Origin: Christiangramia portivictoriae DSM 23547
GTDB lineage: Bacteria > Bacteroidota > Bacteroidia > Flavobacteriales > Flavobacteriaceae
Length of the DNA stretch: 64,000 bases
Assembly: GCF_000423045.1 (NCBI RefSeq)
Contig: NZ_AUHF01000007.1
Span: forward strand, 124,001 to 188,000
Direction of reading: 5' to 3'
How positions within the stretch are numbered: the stretch's first letter is position 1; every line of letters begins with the position of its first letter. Shown piece by piece: positions 1 through 8,437 of this stretch. A program made the position numbers and the translations under genes. The notes beneath the pieces are model-generated. The model ran no database searches and had not been told where the DNA came from. It worked only from the letters and a program-made list of their open reading frames with translations.

Positions 1-2
1 GC

Positions 3-389
3 ATTGAGAAAGTATCAAGTGTGGTACAGCAGCTTAGAGCAGTTGAGGAAATTGGACAGAACAATCAGCGCCTTATCACCGTAATGCAGAACGATGTACA
101 GGACATACTCAACTCGCCCTACATCAAACCAGAGGAAGTTTCAAGGGTTGTAAAATCTTTTGATGCTATTGTTCAAAACTCATTGGAGACGGTAGATTTT
201 ATTGATGAAGTCCTGTCCAGCGATTATCTCAAAATGAGCGATGCAGAACGTGCTGAAATCTTAAAAGCAAAGGAGCTTGAATCAAAGCAGATGGTTTCCA
301 ACATAACTACAAAAACAAAACGCTATCGAGACATTATTTCTTTCAGAAAGATGCAAGATAAAGTCAATAACCGAGAAACATTCTACTAA
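3..389 (+). CDS. traI: Conjugative transfer protein TraI-like, 3' fragment
   Basis: The reading frame is open from the first complete codon, so the gene starts left of the window and only about the last 128 residues are present. They are hydrophilic and helical, with repeated charged heptad-like stretches and no membrane segment. In Bacteroidota conjugation modules the gene immediately before traJ is traI (DUF4141 family, roughly 200 residues), and the length and position fit; the name rests on that synteny more than on a motif. It ends one base before traJ, so the two are surely co-transcribed and probably translationally coupled. It would be a structural or accessory part of the type IV secretion machinery. 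Confidence 0.6.
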   Translation: MEKVSSVVQQLRAVEEIGQNNQRLITVMQNDVQDILNSPYIKPEEVSRVVKSFDAIVQNSLETVDFIDEVLSSDYLKMSDAERAEILKAKELESKQMVSNITTKTKRYRDIISFRKMQDKVNNRETFY

Positions 390-390
390 A

Positions 391-1233
391 ATGACCGCGA
401 CCATTCTCTTAGGAATTGGTCTGGAATATATCGATACCGTTTTCCAGACCATACAAGCCAGCAATTTTTCGCAATACACAATTGCGGGAATGAAAACGCT
501 CGCTGTCTTGTTCTCTTTGGTCAACATCCTTAAAAAGTATAACGAAGGAATTGCAGAGAAGGACGGTTACACTTGGGGATTGAGTCCTGGTGAATTGGTC
601 AAGAATTTTACCATTGTCATCTTGGTCATATTCTCAACTCAGGTATTGGGATTTTTTGATGGGATTTTAGTCGCCATTGAAGAACAATATCGAGGAACAG
701 CACCAGCATTACTGCCTTTGCAAATGCAGGATATTCCTTTAGAGGAAGACGTAAGTCTTTTTGATGCCGCAAGTTCAGCGATGACACTTTTATATGAAGC
801 CCTGGTTACACCTTTATACGGTTTTAAAATATTGGCATTTATCTTAACTACCCTACTTTGGATATTGGATTTGTTCATCTACCCGCTATTTTTAGCAGAG
901 CGCTTCTTCCTTTTAGGAATAATGCAAGCATTTTTTCCTTTGGTCATTAGCCTTGCAGTTTTTGAAAAGTTTCGTTCGCTCGCCTACACGTTCTTCAAAC
1001 TATATGCAGCGGTGTTTATGCTCGTGCCAGCCTTCTTTCTGGTCAATATATTTATCAATGCCATATACACGGAAATCAACACCAATTTTTGGGTCAACCT
1101 TTTTGGGACAGAGGTTGGCCAGGGCTTTTTTGCACCTGTGGTTCAGTTGGGATCAGTAGGTTTTATTGTTTTCTTGAAATTCACCCTTTATAAACGTGCC
1201 ACGTCATTTACGCTAAGACTATTTACCAACTAA
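391..1233 (+). CDS. traJ: Conjugative transposon membrane protein TraJ (VirB6/TrbL-like)
   Basis: A polytopic inner-membrane protein of 280 residues with about six hydrophobic segments, for example around residues 27-45, 60-80, 140-165, 170-195, 200-225 and 250-270. This fits the TraJ family of Bacteroidota conjugative transposons, which is thought to play the VirB6/TrbL role in the inner-membrane channel of the type IV secretion system. It sits between traI and traK with gaps of 1 and 11 bases, in the standard gene order. At 280 residues it is a little shorter than CTnDOT TraJ (from memory about 330). No regulatory site is seen in front of it. Confidence 0.8.
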   Translation: MTATILLGIGLEYIDTVFQTIQASNFSQYTIAGMKTLAVLFSLVNILKKYNEGIAEKDGYTWGLSPGELVKNFTIVILVIFSTQVLGFFDGILVAIEEQYRGTAPALLPLQMQDIPLEEDVSLFDAASSAMTLLYEALVTPLYGFKILAFILTTLLWILDLFIYPLFLAERFFLLGIMQAFFPLVISLAVFEKFRSLAYTFFKLYAAVFMLVPAFFLVNIFINAIYTEINTNFWVNLFGTEVGQGFFAPVVQLGSVGFIVFLKFTLYKRATSFTLRLFTN

Positions 1234-1244
1234 ATATTTTCACA

Positions 1245-1868
1245 ATGAAAACACCATACAAGAACATTTACAGCGTCCTAAATTTGAATCGGTTTATCGT
1301 TTTGGCAGTGGTTGTCTGCGCCTTACTATCCAGCACATTTTCGGTTTGGATGGTATTCAACACCCATCAAAAAGCCCTTAATAGTGCCTTTGCTATCAAT
1401 ACCGATGGCAGTATAATTCCGCTGAAGCTCGTAACCCAAAAGGAAAATTTTCGGGTTGAAGCTTTAGCACATTTGGATCTGTTCCATAACTACTTCTATA
1501 ACATAGATGCGAGTAATTATGAACGTAATTTGGAAAAGGCATTGTGGTTGGGCAATAGTTCTGTGGACAATCTCTACCGCCAGAAAAAAGCGGATGGTGT
1601 TTACAACAGGTTGCTTCAGTATTCCTTGGTTCAAAAAGTACTGGGCATCGATTCACGACTATCTGAAAATAATGGATCGTATAGTTTTACAACAACCACC
1701 ATTTTTGAAATTAATAGAGGTTCAATCATCGACACCTATGAGTTGGTTTCCACCGGAAACTTGATTACGGTTGACAGAAACTTCCCCAACAATCCACACG
1801 GATTATTGATTACCAAATATTTCGAGAACACCTTAAAAAAACTAAACGATGAAAGTAGAAAAGAATAA
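1245..1868 (+). CDS. traK: Conjugative transposon protein TraK (VirB8-like)
   Basis: A 207-residue bitopic protein: a short cytoplasmic N-terminus, one membrane helix at about residues 17-38, then a soluble periplasmic domain. This is the TraK architecture, which is treated as the VirB8-type assembly factor of the Bacteroidota conjugation pore. The gene overlaps the start of traM by 20 bases, which implies translational coupling. In CTnDOT a small traL lies between traK and traM; here there is no room for it. Confidence 0.82.
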   Translation: MKTPYKNIYSVLNLNRFIVLAVVVCALLSSTFSVWMVFNTHQKALNSAFAINTDGSIIPLKLVTQKENFRVEALAHLDLFHNYFYNIDASNYERNLEKALWLGNSSVDNLYRQKKADGVYNRLLQYSLVQKVLGIDSRLSENNGSYSFTTTTIFEINRGSIIDTYELVSTGNLITVDRNFPNNPHGLLITKYFENTLKKLNDESRKE

Positions 1869-2778
1869 AATAGTATTTGCAGCAGTATTGGCCGTGATTG
1901 TCATATTCATCATTTCTTATTCCGTAATGGTAATGGGCGATGATGAAAGTGAAACTGAAAACCTTAAGCAAACCTTAGTTCCAGATTTAGAAGAAGGTCA
2001 AAAAGAGTATGATTCCAAACTGGATGCGATTAACGACTTAAAGAAAGTACGTGAAAATAATGCGCCCAGCATTTATGATGAAAAACTGATTGATTCTTTG
2101 GGATTTTACGACCCAGATCTTCCAGATCGCGAAAAAGAGCGTATCGTAGATAGCATATATGAAGCTGGTAAGATCCAATATTCAGAAAAGCGATACCAAA
2201 ATTTGGGACAGAAAAGAACTGTTCGCAAAGCGGTTTCAAAGATTGATTCTGTAGAAGTAAAACGAGAACAAAAAATCCAAGCGAAAGAATTGGGATTGGA
2301 ACATCAATTGTTCTTTGCTGCTGCGCCTAAACCCAACGAAGTTTCAATCATCGGCAATACAGATGAAGCAATTTATGTGGTCGTTGATGGCGACCAAGTC
2401 GTAAAAGCGAATACCAGATTGCGAATGCGACTGATCAAAACTGCTACAATCAATGGTAAGCTGATGCCCAAGAATACACCTGTGTTTGGATTTATCAGCT
2501 TTCAGCCCAACCGAGCGCTCATTGAAATTGAAAACATACAGCACCATCCCACAAAACTCAAAGCTTTTGATTTATTTGATGGTAGTGAAGGCATCTACGT
2601 ACAGAACAATTTTAGAGCAGAAGCTACTACTGAAGTGTTGGATGATATTATTGGCGACATCAACATCCCTACTGTTCCGCAAGTAGGTGGCGTAACAAAG
2701 GTGCTCAGGCGTAGTAACCGCAATGTAAAAGTTACTGTACTGAACAATTACAGATTAATTCTAAAACCTAAATTATGA
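1849..2778 (+). CDS. traM: Conjugative transposon protein TraM (VirB10-like)
   Basis: A 309-residue protein with a single N-terminal membrane helix (about residues 7-28), a long charged, probably coiled linker (residues 35-145) and a C-terminal beta-rich domain starting near residue 165. That is the layout of TraM, the VirB10-type protein that spans from inner to outer membrane in the conjugation pore. It begins inside the end of traK and is followed 30 bases later by traN. CTnDOT TraM is longer (over 400 residues from memory), so the linker here seems shortened, as I would expect in flavobacterial elements. Confidence 0.8.
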   Translation: MKVEKNKIVFAAVLAVIVIFIISYSVMVMGDDESETENLKQTLVPDLEEGQKEYDSKLDAINDLKKVRENNAPSIYDEKLIDSLGFYDPDLPDREKERIVDSIYEAGKIQYSEKRYQNLGQKRTVRKAVSKIDSVEVKREQKIQAKELGLEHQLFFAAAPKPNEVSIIGNTDEAIYVVVDGDQVVKANTRLRMRLIKTATINGKLMPKNTPVFGFISFQPNRALIEIENIQHHPTKLKAFDLFDGSEGIYVQNNFRAEATTEVLDDIIGDINIPTVPQVGGVTKVLRRSNRNVKVTVLNNYRLILKPKL

Positions 2779-2808
2779 GCCTATAATGGGCATTTAAAAC
2801 GCACTCTT

Positions 2809-3645
2809 ATGAGAAAGTATATTATTATTTCCGCGCTTATTATTGTTTCCGCTTTCGCGAAAGCACAACAGCAAACAATACCACTTGATACAATCTATGC
2901 CAACGACACCAAAAACGTTGCGCTATTTTTTCCAGAACCCATACGACAAGGAATAACGGGTTCAGATAATTTTGTTTTTACCTACAACCGTGAAAAAGAA
3001 CAGTATTTTGGACTTCTTCAAGCAACCCCTGGAAAGGAAAGTAATTTACTGGTAGTCAATAGAAATGGTTCGATTTTTTCGTATATTGTAAGGTATAAAA
3101 AACAGCTTTCTAAGTTTAATTATTTCATTCCGCTATCAAATAGTATCGGAAATGAAAAACCGTTTGTAAAGGATTCGGTTCTTGTTGAATCTTCTGAAGA
3201 ACTTGTAGATAACAGCACCTATTATCACCAAAAATTCTGCTCATATCTACTCAATAGAAAACAGCGTATAGGGCGCATCAAGAAACGAAACGAAGGTATT
3301 ATCTTGACCGTAGAGAATATTGTTTTTGATAAGGATGAGCTCTATTTTGTTATCGAGATTGAAAATAATTCTACGTTGGATTACGATTTGAATTTCTTGA
3401 ACCTTTCGATTGAAACTCGGCAAAAAGGGAAAAGAAAATCATTGCAAAGGCTCTATCAAGAACCGATATATGAGCATAATCTGCCGTCTAAGATTAAGGA
3501 AAATGAAATGGCTCGATTCGTTTATGTGCTGCCCAAATTTTCACTATCCAATGACCGGAGGGCAATTTTGGAATTGAATGAAAAGGATGGCGAACGAAAT
3601 ATAAAAATGAAACTATCGCATAGATATATTAATAACCCAAATTAA
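2809..3645 (+). CDS. traN: Conjugative transposon protein TraN (VirB9-like, DUF4138)
   Basis: A 278-residue exported protein: a signal peptide in residues 1-19 ending near AFAKA-QQ, then a beta-rich periplasmic domain. It matches the TraN/DUF4138 family, the VirB9-type outer-membrane partner of TraM in Bacteroidota conjugation pores. The signal peptide region contains the palindrome GCTTTCGCGAAAGC, found four more times in imperfect or perfect form in this element. The downstream gene follows after 7 bases, so the tra operon continues into it. Confidence 0.82.
   Translation: MRKYIIISALIIVSAFAKAQQQTIPLDTIYANDTKNVALFFPEPIRQGITGSDNFVFTYNREKEQYFGLLQATPGKESNLLVVNRNGSIFSYIVRYKKQLSKFNYFIPLSNSIGNEKPFVKDSVLVESSEELVDNSTYYHQKFCSYLLNRKQRIGRIKKRNEGIILTVENIVFDKDELYFVIEIENNSTLDYDLNFLNLSIETRQKGKRKSLQRLYQEPIYEHNLPSKIKENEMARFVYVLPKFSLSNDRRAILELNEKDGERNIKMKLSHRYINNPN
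2851..2864. repeat. Palindrome GCTTTCGCGAAAGC, one of five copies in the element
   Basis: A perfect 14-base palindrome. The same perfect 14-mer is at 8594-8607. The 10-base core TTTCGCGAAA recurs at 13183-13192, 13973-13982 and 16205-16214. By eye I found no complete core copy in the roughly 40 kb to the right of tRNA-fMet; only shorter 8-base matches (TTCGCGAA) occur near 42714 and 49187. Four of the copies lie inside coding regions, in different frames. Confidence 0.7.
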
Positions 3646-3652
3646 TACTGAT

Positions 3653-4024
3653 ATGAAAAAATTTGTTGTTTTGTCGCTCATAGCGCTGTTACTTTCTTGT
3701 GCTGATTCTAAAACTAAAATCTCGGGACCAAGTGCCACAGCCCAAATTGTTATTGAAAGCTTTTATGAAAAAGATGAAGAAACTTTAAAGGCTAACTCAA
3801 CACCACAGGCATATTCAAACTACATGAATACTATAAACATGTTTAATGCTACGGTAAAGGATGATTCCAACTTTACTGTTTTGCAGGATACGATTATGGG
3901 TGACGTGGCTTGGGTAAAATATACCACAGCTTATGATAAAACGCCTGGTGTTTTTAAACTGGTTAAACAGGACGGCAAATGGCTGGCTACTGCAAGAGGC
4001 TCAAAGGACAAAGCGCCGTTTTAA
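3653..4024 (+). CDS. Small lipoprotein at the end of the tra operon
   Basis: A 123-residue lipoprotein: a hydrophobic signal followed by the lipobox LLLSC, with Cys16 as the lipidated residue. The mature part (about 100 residues) resembles the small NTF2-like fold lipoproteins of the DUF4878 type: an N-terminal helix, then beta strands ending in a pattern like FKLVKQDGKWLA. This is judged from pattern only. It follows traN by 7 bases on the same strand, so it is probably a periplasmic accessory of the conjugation apparatus, in the position where other elements carry traO or traP, to which it shows no clear resemblance. It converges on hsdR. Confidence 0.7.
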   Translation: MKKFVVLSLIALLLSCADSKTKISGPSATAQIVIESFYEKDEETLKANSTPQAYSNYMNTINMFNATVKDDSNFTVLQDTIMGDVAWVKYTTAYDKTPGVFKLVKQDGKWLATARGSKDKAPF

Positions 4025-4049
4025 TTTATTTCTTGATCTTTTAAACTAA

Positions 4050-7000
4050 TCAAAGCTCAAATCCACCTTCAAGGATAAAATGTTGAAGAAGATTATCTAC
4101 CTTAATGTTGACTTTGAATTGTGGTAAGTTTGTTTCTTCAAGTGCGTCAAAATATGCTTTTGCTTTCTCTTTGTTTACGGTATCCTTTAGTTCTGTAAAT
4201 CTGCCATACTCGTTGATGTTCTTTGCATTTAAACCTGAATCCATCATTTCGCGTAAGCGTGATTCATCCAATCCTAATACCGTTGCGATTTTTCTTATCT
4301 GATCGTTCTTTGCATTAAACTGATAACGTGTTATGTAATCTTTAAAAGTTTTTCCAGCTTCCAATTTTGCGCTACCACGCTGTACATCATGCAAAAACAG
4401 ATTCGCATATTTCTGTTCTTCCTGGGTTAGGGAAGCAAATGATTTGTGCAGCTCATCAAGGGTCTGGCGTATTTCTTCTTTCCCAATTTTATCGCTTTGA
4501 AGTATTTTTAAATACTTTTCAAAGCGGGAGTTCATATAGTCAGCATCAATCTTTTCGGTATCAATTTCTGTAAGGTGCCCGTCTATCTCGTAGGGAACAT
4601 CTAAACTGCCGCCACCGCCACTATCAGAAAAGAGTTCTTTATATCTCAGGGCTAGAATTAAATAGGTATTCTCGTCCAGAGCTAATTCTACAACCTTTTT
4701 TTCCTTACCTTTTCCAAATGTGTATTTGAGTTTTTTCCAGTTAAAGCCTTGAATTTTTGCGGCTTCCAGATACGCATTAAAATAGCTGAACAACTTTGCA
4801 AAACGACCTCTTTCTGCAAGGTTGTCTGGTAACTTCTCGAAGTTTTCTACTCCAGCAGCATTAAATAAGTGGGCAATGTCATCAAAAACGCTATTCATAG
4901 CGTTTAAATTATAGTCGAGCTGCTCCACAAATAAACCGATGGGCTTATCTCCAGAATACAGTTTTATGGCCGCTCTTATATTGCGATCCATTGTATGTGG
5001 CTTGCGGTAATAGCGTATCGTACCGTGTGGTTTATCTGGACCAAAGAGTCTATTAGTACGAGAAAATGCCTGTATGATGTTCTCATACTGCATCTTTTTA
5101 TCCATATAGAGCGTGTTGACCCATTTTGAATCAAATCCTGTAAGCATTTGATCAACCACTATTAGAAGATCCAGTTGCTTTTCTGGCTCGGTTTCTATTC
5201 TTAAATAGGGTTCCTTGTGAGACAGTCTGGCGGCAATATCCTTTTTCATTTTAGCATGGTTTGCCATCCTAAAGTCCTGATCGTACCGCTCATTATAGTC
5301 TTCTATAATTTCTACAAGAGCTTCTTCTTTATACTCACTATTACCATTGTTATCTATAGTAGGGTCAAATAGCGCAGTAATTTTTAAATCTGGTTTGGCT
5401 CTTTTTATGACTTGATAGTAAAGAACCGCCATAGGAATACTGCTCGTCGCAAAAATGGCGTGAAACTTTCCATTCTGACTCAATATTTGCCAGTTTTCCA
5501 GAATATCCTCTACCACCTTTGTAATATGTGCTTCACGGTCGTATTGTGACGATGATAGATGATCTTCAATACCGGTAACGTATTGCCCAGCGCTATTATA
5601 AGATCCAGCCATAGTGACCTCATTCATATACTTCAAAAAGATCTTTTTTTTCTTATCATCGCTTAGGGCCTCTGTTACATCTACAGCTTTGGCTTTTTCT
5701 AAAGCAACCGCTGTTCGCAGGTCTTTATCTTTATAGGTTAGCACTTTATAGGGGTCAAAACCCAATACATTTCTATCCCGTATTCCATCGGCAATACTAT
5801 ATCTGTGAAGCTCATCGCCAAATACCGTAGATGTGGTATTCATCTTTTTCTGGTTTTCATCTTGTATGGGCGTGCCCGTAAAACCAAAGAAAATAGCCCA
5901 GGGAAAGGTATTCTTGATTGTGATAAGCATATCGCCAAAGGTGCTGCGGTGCGCTTCATCTACAATGAATACAATACGCTTACTATTCATTATCTCAATA
6001 TCAGCCGATTTTAATCCACCTTCTTCGTCATTGATATTGCTCATTTTCTGGATAGAAGTAACTATCAATGTATTTGCTGGATCATCGCTTTTAAGTTTTG
6101 TGACGAGCACACCAGTATTCTCTGTAGCCTGCACATCTTCGTTGTCATCTGAAAAGCCTCGATATTCTTTAAGTGATTGTGTGCCCAGCTCAATACGATC
6201 CATCAGGAAAATAACCTTATCTGCATCTTTAGAATTTGCAATGAGCTGTGCACTCTTAAAACTAGTCATCGTTTTACCAGATCCTGTGGTGTGCCATACA
6301 AAACCGCCCAAAGCCTGCTTGCTTTTCCAGTCTGTATTTGTGATCTTATCACTTATGGCATTTGCAGCATAGTACTGGTAGCTGCGCATCACTTTTAGAA
6401 TACCATCACTACTATCTGGTACGGTGTAAAAACCTATGAGACGATGCGCCATAGGAATAGACAATAGCGATGCCGCTATATCGCTCCAATGGTTTATAGG
6501 CTCATTATTAAAATCTGCCCAATTAAAATAGAAGTCTTTGTTGAACCTACCGTCTGGACCTGGATTTGCAAAATATTTGGTTTCTTCCGGCTCCATTGCC
6601 ACAAAGACTTGAATAAGTGAAAATATGCCTGTGAACAATCCGGCATTTGCATATTTTTCTATCTGATGATAGGCCTGACTTACTGCAACATTACTCTTTT
6701 TAAGCTCAATGTGGATGACAGGCATACCATTAATTAGTAAAACCAAATCCCCACGTCTATCATTTAAAATTTTTGATTTGCCCTTAAACTGTGGTTGTTG
6801 TGCAATTTGATACCTGCTCTGGCCACCAACAATCTCAAAGCGATCGTATATTTTTAGACTTATTTCTTTACCATAATGTAGCGTGTCATTGGGATTGTCT
6901 CTGGTAATGGCAACTGTCTTACCATTAATAAAGCTGTTGAGTTTAAGTGGCGTCCGCAGCGCTTTTACCTGTTCCAGTATTTGCTGCATCTCGCCATCTG

Positions 7001-7175
7001 TTAAGGGATGGTCATTTAAACGGTCTATATTACGATTGTTCTCAAACAGGATGCTTGCCCAGTTATCTATCAATACCTTTTCTGTAGGATATTTAAGGAT
7101 TTCATTCTCCCAACCTTTAGTAGTGAGCGCAGCAATTAATGCTTCTTCAAATTCTGTTTCTTTCTTGAATATCAT
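4050..7175 (-). CDS. hsdR: Type I restriction enzyme, R subunit (HsdR)
   Basis: This 1041-residue subunit cuts DNA after translocating it, in a complex with HsdM and HsdS. The N-terminal PD-(D/E)xK nuclease shows Asp143 and the E-L-K triad at 157-159. The SF2 translocase follows: Walker A TTGSGKT near 296-302, DEAH at 406-409, and motif FTGTPI soon after. A helical C-terminal region binds the methylase core. Length and motif order are normal for the family, with no visible lesion. It is the last gene of the hsdM-hsdS-hsdR operon, with 14 bases between hsdS and hsdR. It protects the host and the element against foreign DNA. Confidence 0.96.
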   Translation of the reverse strand: MIFKKETEFEEALIAALTTKGWENEILKYPTEKVLIDNWASILFENNRNIDRLNDHPLTDGEMQQILEQVKALRTPLKLNSFINGKTVAITRDNPNDTLHYGKEISLKIYDRFEIVGGQSRYQIAQQPQFKGKSKILNDRRGDLVLLINGMPVIHIELKKSNVAVSQAYHQIEKYANAGLFTGIFSLIQVFVAMEPEETKYFANPGPDGRFNKDFYFNWADFNNEPINHWSDIAASLLSIPMAHRLIGFYTVPDSSDGILKVMRSYQYYAANAISDKITNTDWKSKQALGGFVWHTTGSGKTMTSFKSAQLIANSKDADKVIFLMDRIELGTQSLKEYRGFSDDNEDVQATENTGVLVTKLKSDDPANTLIVTSIQKMSNINDEEGGLKSADIEIMNSKRIVFIVDEAHRSTFGDMLITIKNTFPWAIFFGFTGTPIQDENQKKMNTTSTVFGDELHRYSIADGIRDRNVLGFDPYKVLTYKDKDLRTAVALEKAKAVDVTEALSDDKKKKIFLKYMNEVTMAGSYNSAGQYVTGIEDHLSSSQYDREAHITKVVEDILENWQILSQNGKFHAIFATSSIPMAVLYYQVIKRAKPDLKITALFDPTIDNNGNSEYKEEALVEIIEDYNERYDQDFRMANHAKMKKDIAARLSHKEPYLRIETEPEKQLDLLIVVDQMLTGFDSKWVNTLYMDKKMQYENIIQAFSRTNRLFGPDKPHGTIRYYRKPHTMDRNIRAAIKLYSGDKPIGLFVEQLDYNLNAMNSVFDDIAHLFNAAGVENFEKLPDNLAERGRFAKLFSYFNAYLEAAKIQGFNWKKLKYTFGKGKEKKVVELALDENTYLILALRYKELFSDSGGGGSLDVPYEIDGHLTEIDTEKIDADYMNSRFEKYLKILQSDKIGKEEIRQTLDELHKSFASLTQEEQKYANLFLHDVQRGSAKLEAGKTFKDYITRYQFNAKNDQIRKIATVLGLDESRLREMMDSGLNAKNINEYGRFTELKDTVNKEKAKAYFDALEETNLPQFKVNIKVDNLLQHFILEGGFEL

Positions 7176-7189
7176 ACGGTGTGATGACT

Positions 7190-8437
7190 TTAATCCTGCG
7201 AGAGGAATAATTTGTTAAGAAAGGCTTTCTTAATAGTCTTAAGTTTTGCAATCTGGGAATTATGCTTTGATATATTCCTATCTAAGATTTCAAAATATTG
7301 TCCAATTTTTTTTTGTTCCGAGATATCTGGAAGCAATAAATTAGTTTCTTGTAAATCACTATTTCTAATATGAACGACTGATTTACCTTGTGCTTTTTTT
7401 ATTAATTCATTATACATTATCCCGTTTGAGATCGACAAGGCTAAAAATGTAGAATCCAAATTTTCTTTTGGGCGTATTACATTTAAATCACCTCCTATTA
7501 TCACTTGAGCATTTTTAATTACGGAAGCAGTAACTATGTCTTCAGATGATTCTCCAGAAGAAGGAATTATTACTTCACCACCTTCACTATAAAGGGAACC
7601 CTCTTTTGGTTTCGTAAATGTTTCAACATTTTCAATGATTAATGTATAATTCGTGTAAAGACGACCATATAAAATAATAGGTATTCCATTTTTTAAAAGA
7701 TCGCTTTTGGAATAACCGCTACCTTTTAAGAATGTGCCCAAATTTTCAAGTTTTTTACTTTTCCACTTCTCATCAAATCCCTTAAAACGTATTTCTGGAG
7801 CTGTTGCACCGTTTTGTGGAAACATCTTGATAAGCATTGCTTTTTTCAATTTCAATAGTTTTTCATATTTTTTTGTATGATTAACTATGGATGATTCAAG
7901 CTTATCAAATAAAACACCTATCTCCTTTTGTTCTCTTTTTGATTTTGGTAAATTGATCTTAAGTGATAATAAGTTTTCAGGCTTAACAGATTGGCGCTTT
8001 ACTACTGTTCCTTCTTCATACTGTAATGCTCTTAACTTGAACTTTTCGCTTTTTACTATTCGTTCAATAAATGACGGCTCTTCCTTTGTAGTAAAAGTTA
8101 CATAGATTGGCGATATGACACCTCTACCATGCTTGTTTCTATCTATTGCGCCGTATTTAAGATTTGATGGATTGTAAACGATATCCTCAAGCTCTGTTAA
8201 TTTGTAAATTTTATTTTCCTGATCTAAAGTCAAGTGGTCTCGATTGTTTGATCTTCTCTCACTTCTGTCAATCACGCCTTGCCCTGATGCAAAAGCTAAA
8301 ATAGGTGCATCCTCAGATATTTTTTGAAGTTCATTTCGTTCTGTTAGAATTTCGCCTAATTCTACTTCTCGCCATTCGTCTGTAAAACCTGCAAACCGAA
8401 TTTCTGGACTTTTCTTTTTTTCTGCCATTTTATCCAT
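7190..8437 (-). CDS. hsdS: Type I restriction-modification specificity subunit (HsdS)
   Basis: A 415-residue DNA-recognition subunit with the usual two target-recognition domains, each followed by a helical spacer. Each half opens with the same signature, PEIRF-x-GF-x3-W, at about residues 10-21 and again near 210-221. The second helical spacer is at the C-terminus (residues 375-412). The two target domains differ, so the recognised sequence should be asymmetric and bipartite; it cannot be read from the sequence. The ATG overlaps the hsdM stop by 8 bases (ATGGATAA), a typical translational coupling that fixes the start. Confidence 0.94.
   Translation of the reverse strand: MDKMAEKKKSPEIRFAGFTDEWREVELGEILTERNELQKISEDAPILAFASGQGVIDRSERRSNNRDHLTLDQENKIYKLTELEDIVYNPSNLKYGAIDRNKHGRGVISPIYVTFTTKEEPSFIERIVKSEKFKLRALQYEEGTVVKRQSVKPENLLSLKINLPKSKREQKEIGVLFDKLESSIVNHTKKYEKLLKLKKAMLIKMFPQNGATAPEIRFKGFDEKWKSKKLENLGTFLKGSGYSKSDLLKNGIPIILYGRLYTNYTLIIENVETFTKPKEGSLYSEGGEVIIPSSGESSEDIVTASVIKNAQVIIGGDLNVIRPKENLDSTFLALSISNGIMYNELIKKAQGKSVVHIRNSDLQETNLLLPDISEQKKIGQYFEILDRNISKHNSQIAKLKTIKKAFLNKLFLSQD

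Noticed and set aside
5833-6372. 179-codon plus-strand frame inside hsdR
   Set aside because: It is the antisense shadow of the conserved helicase region of hsdR; the protein reads as hydrophobic low-complexity sequence.
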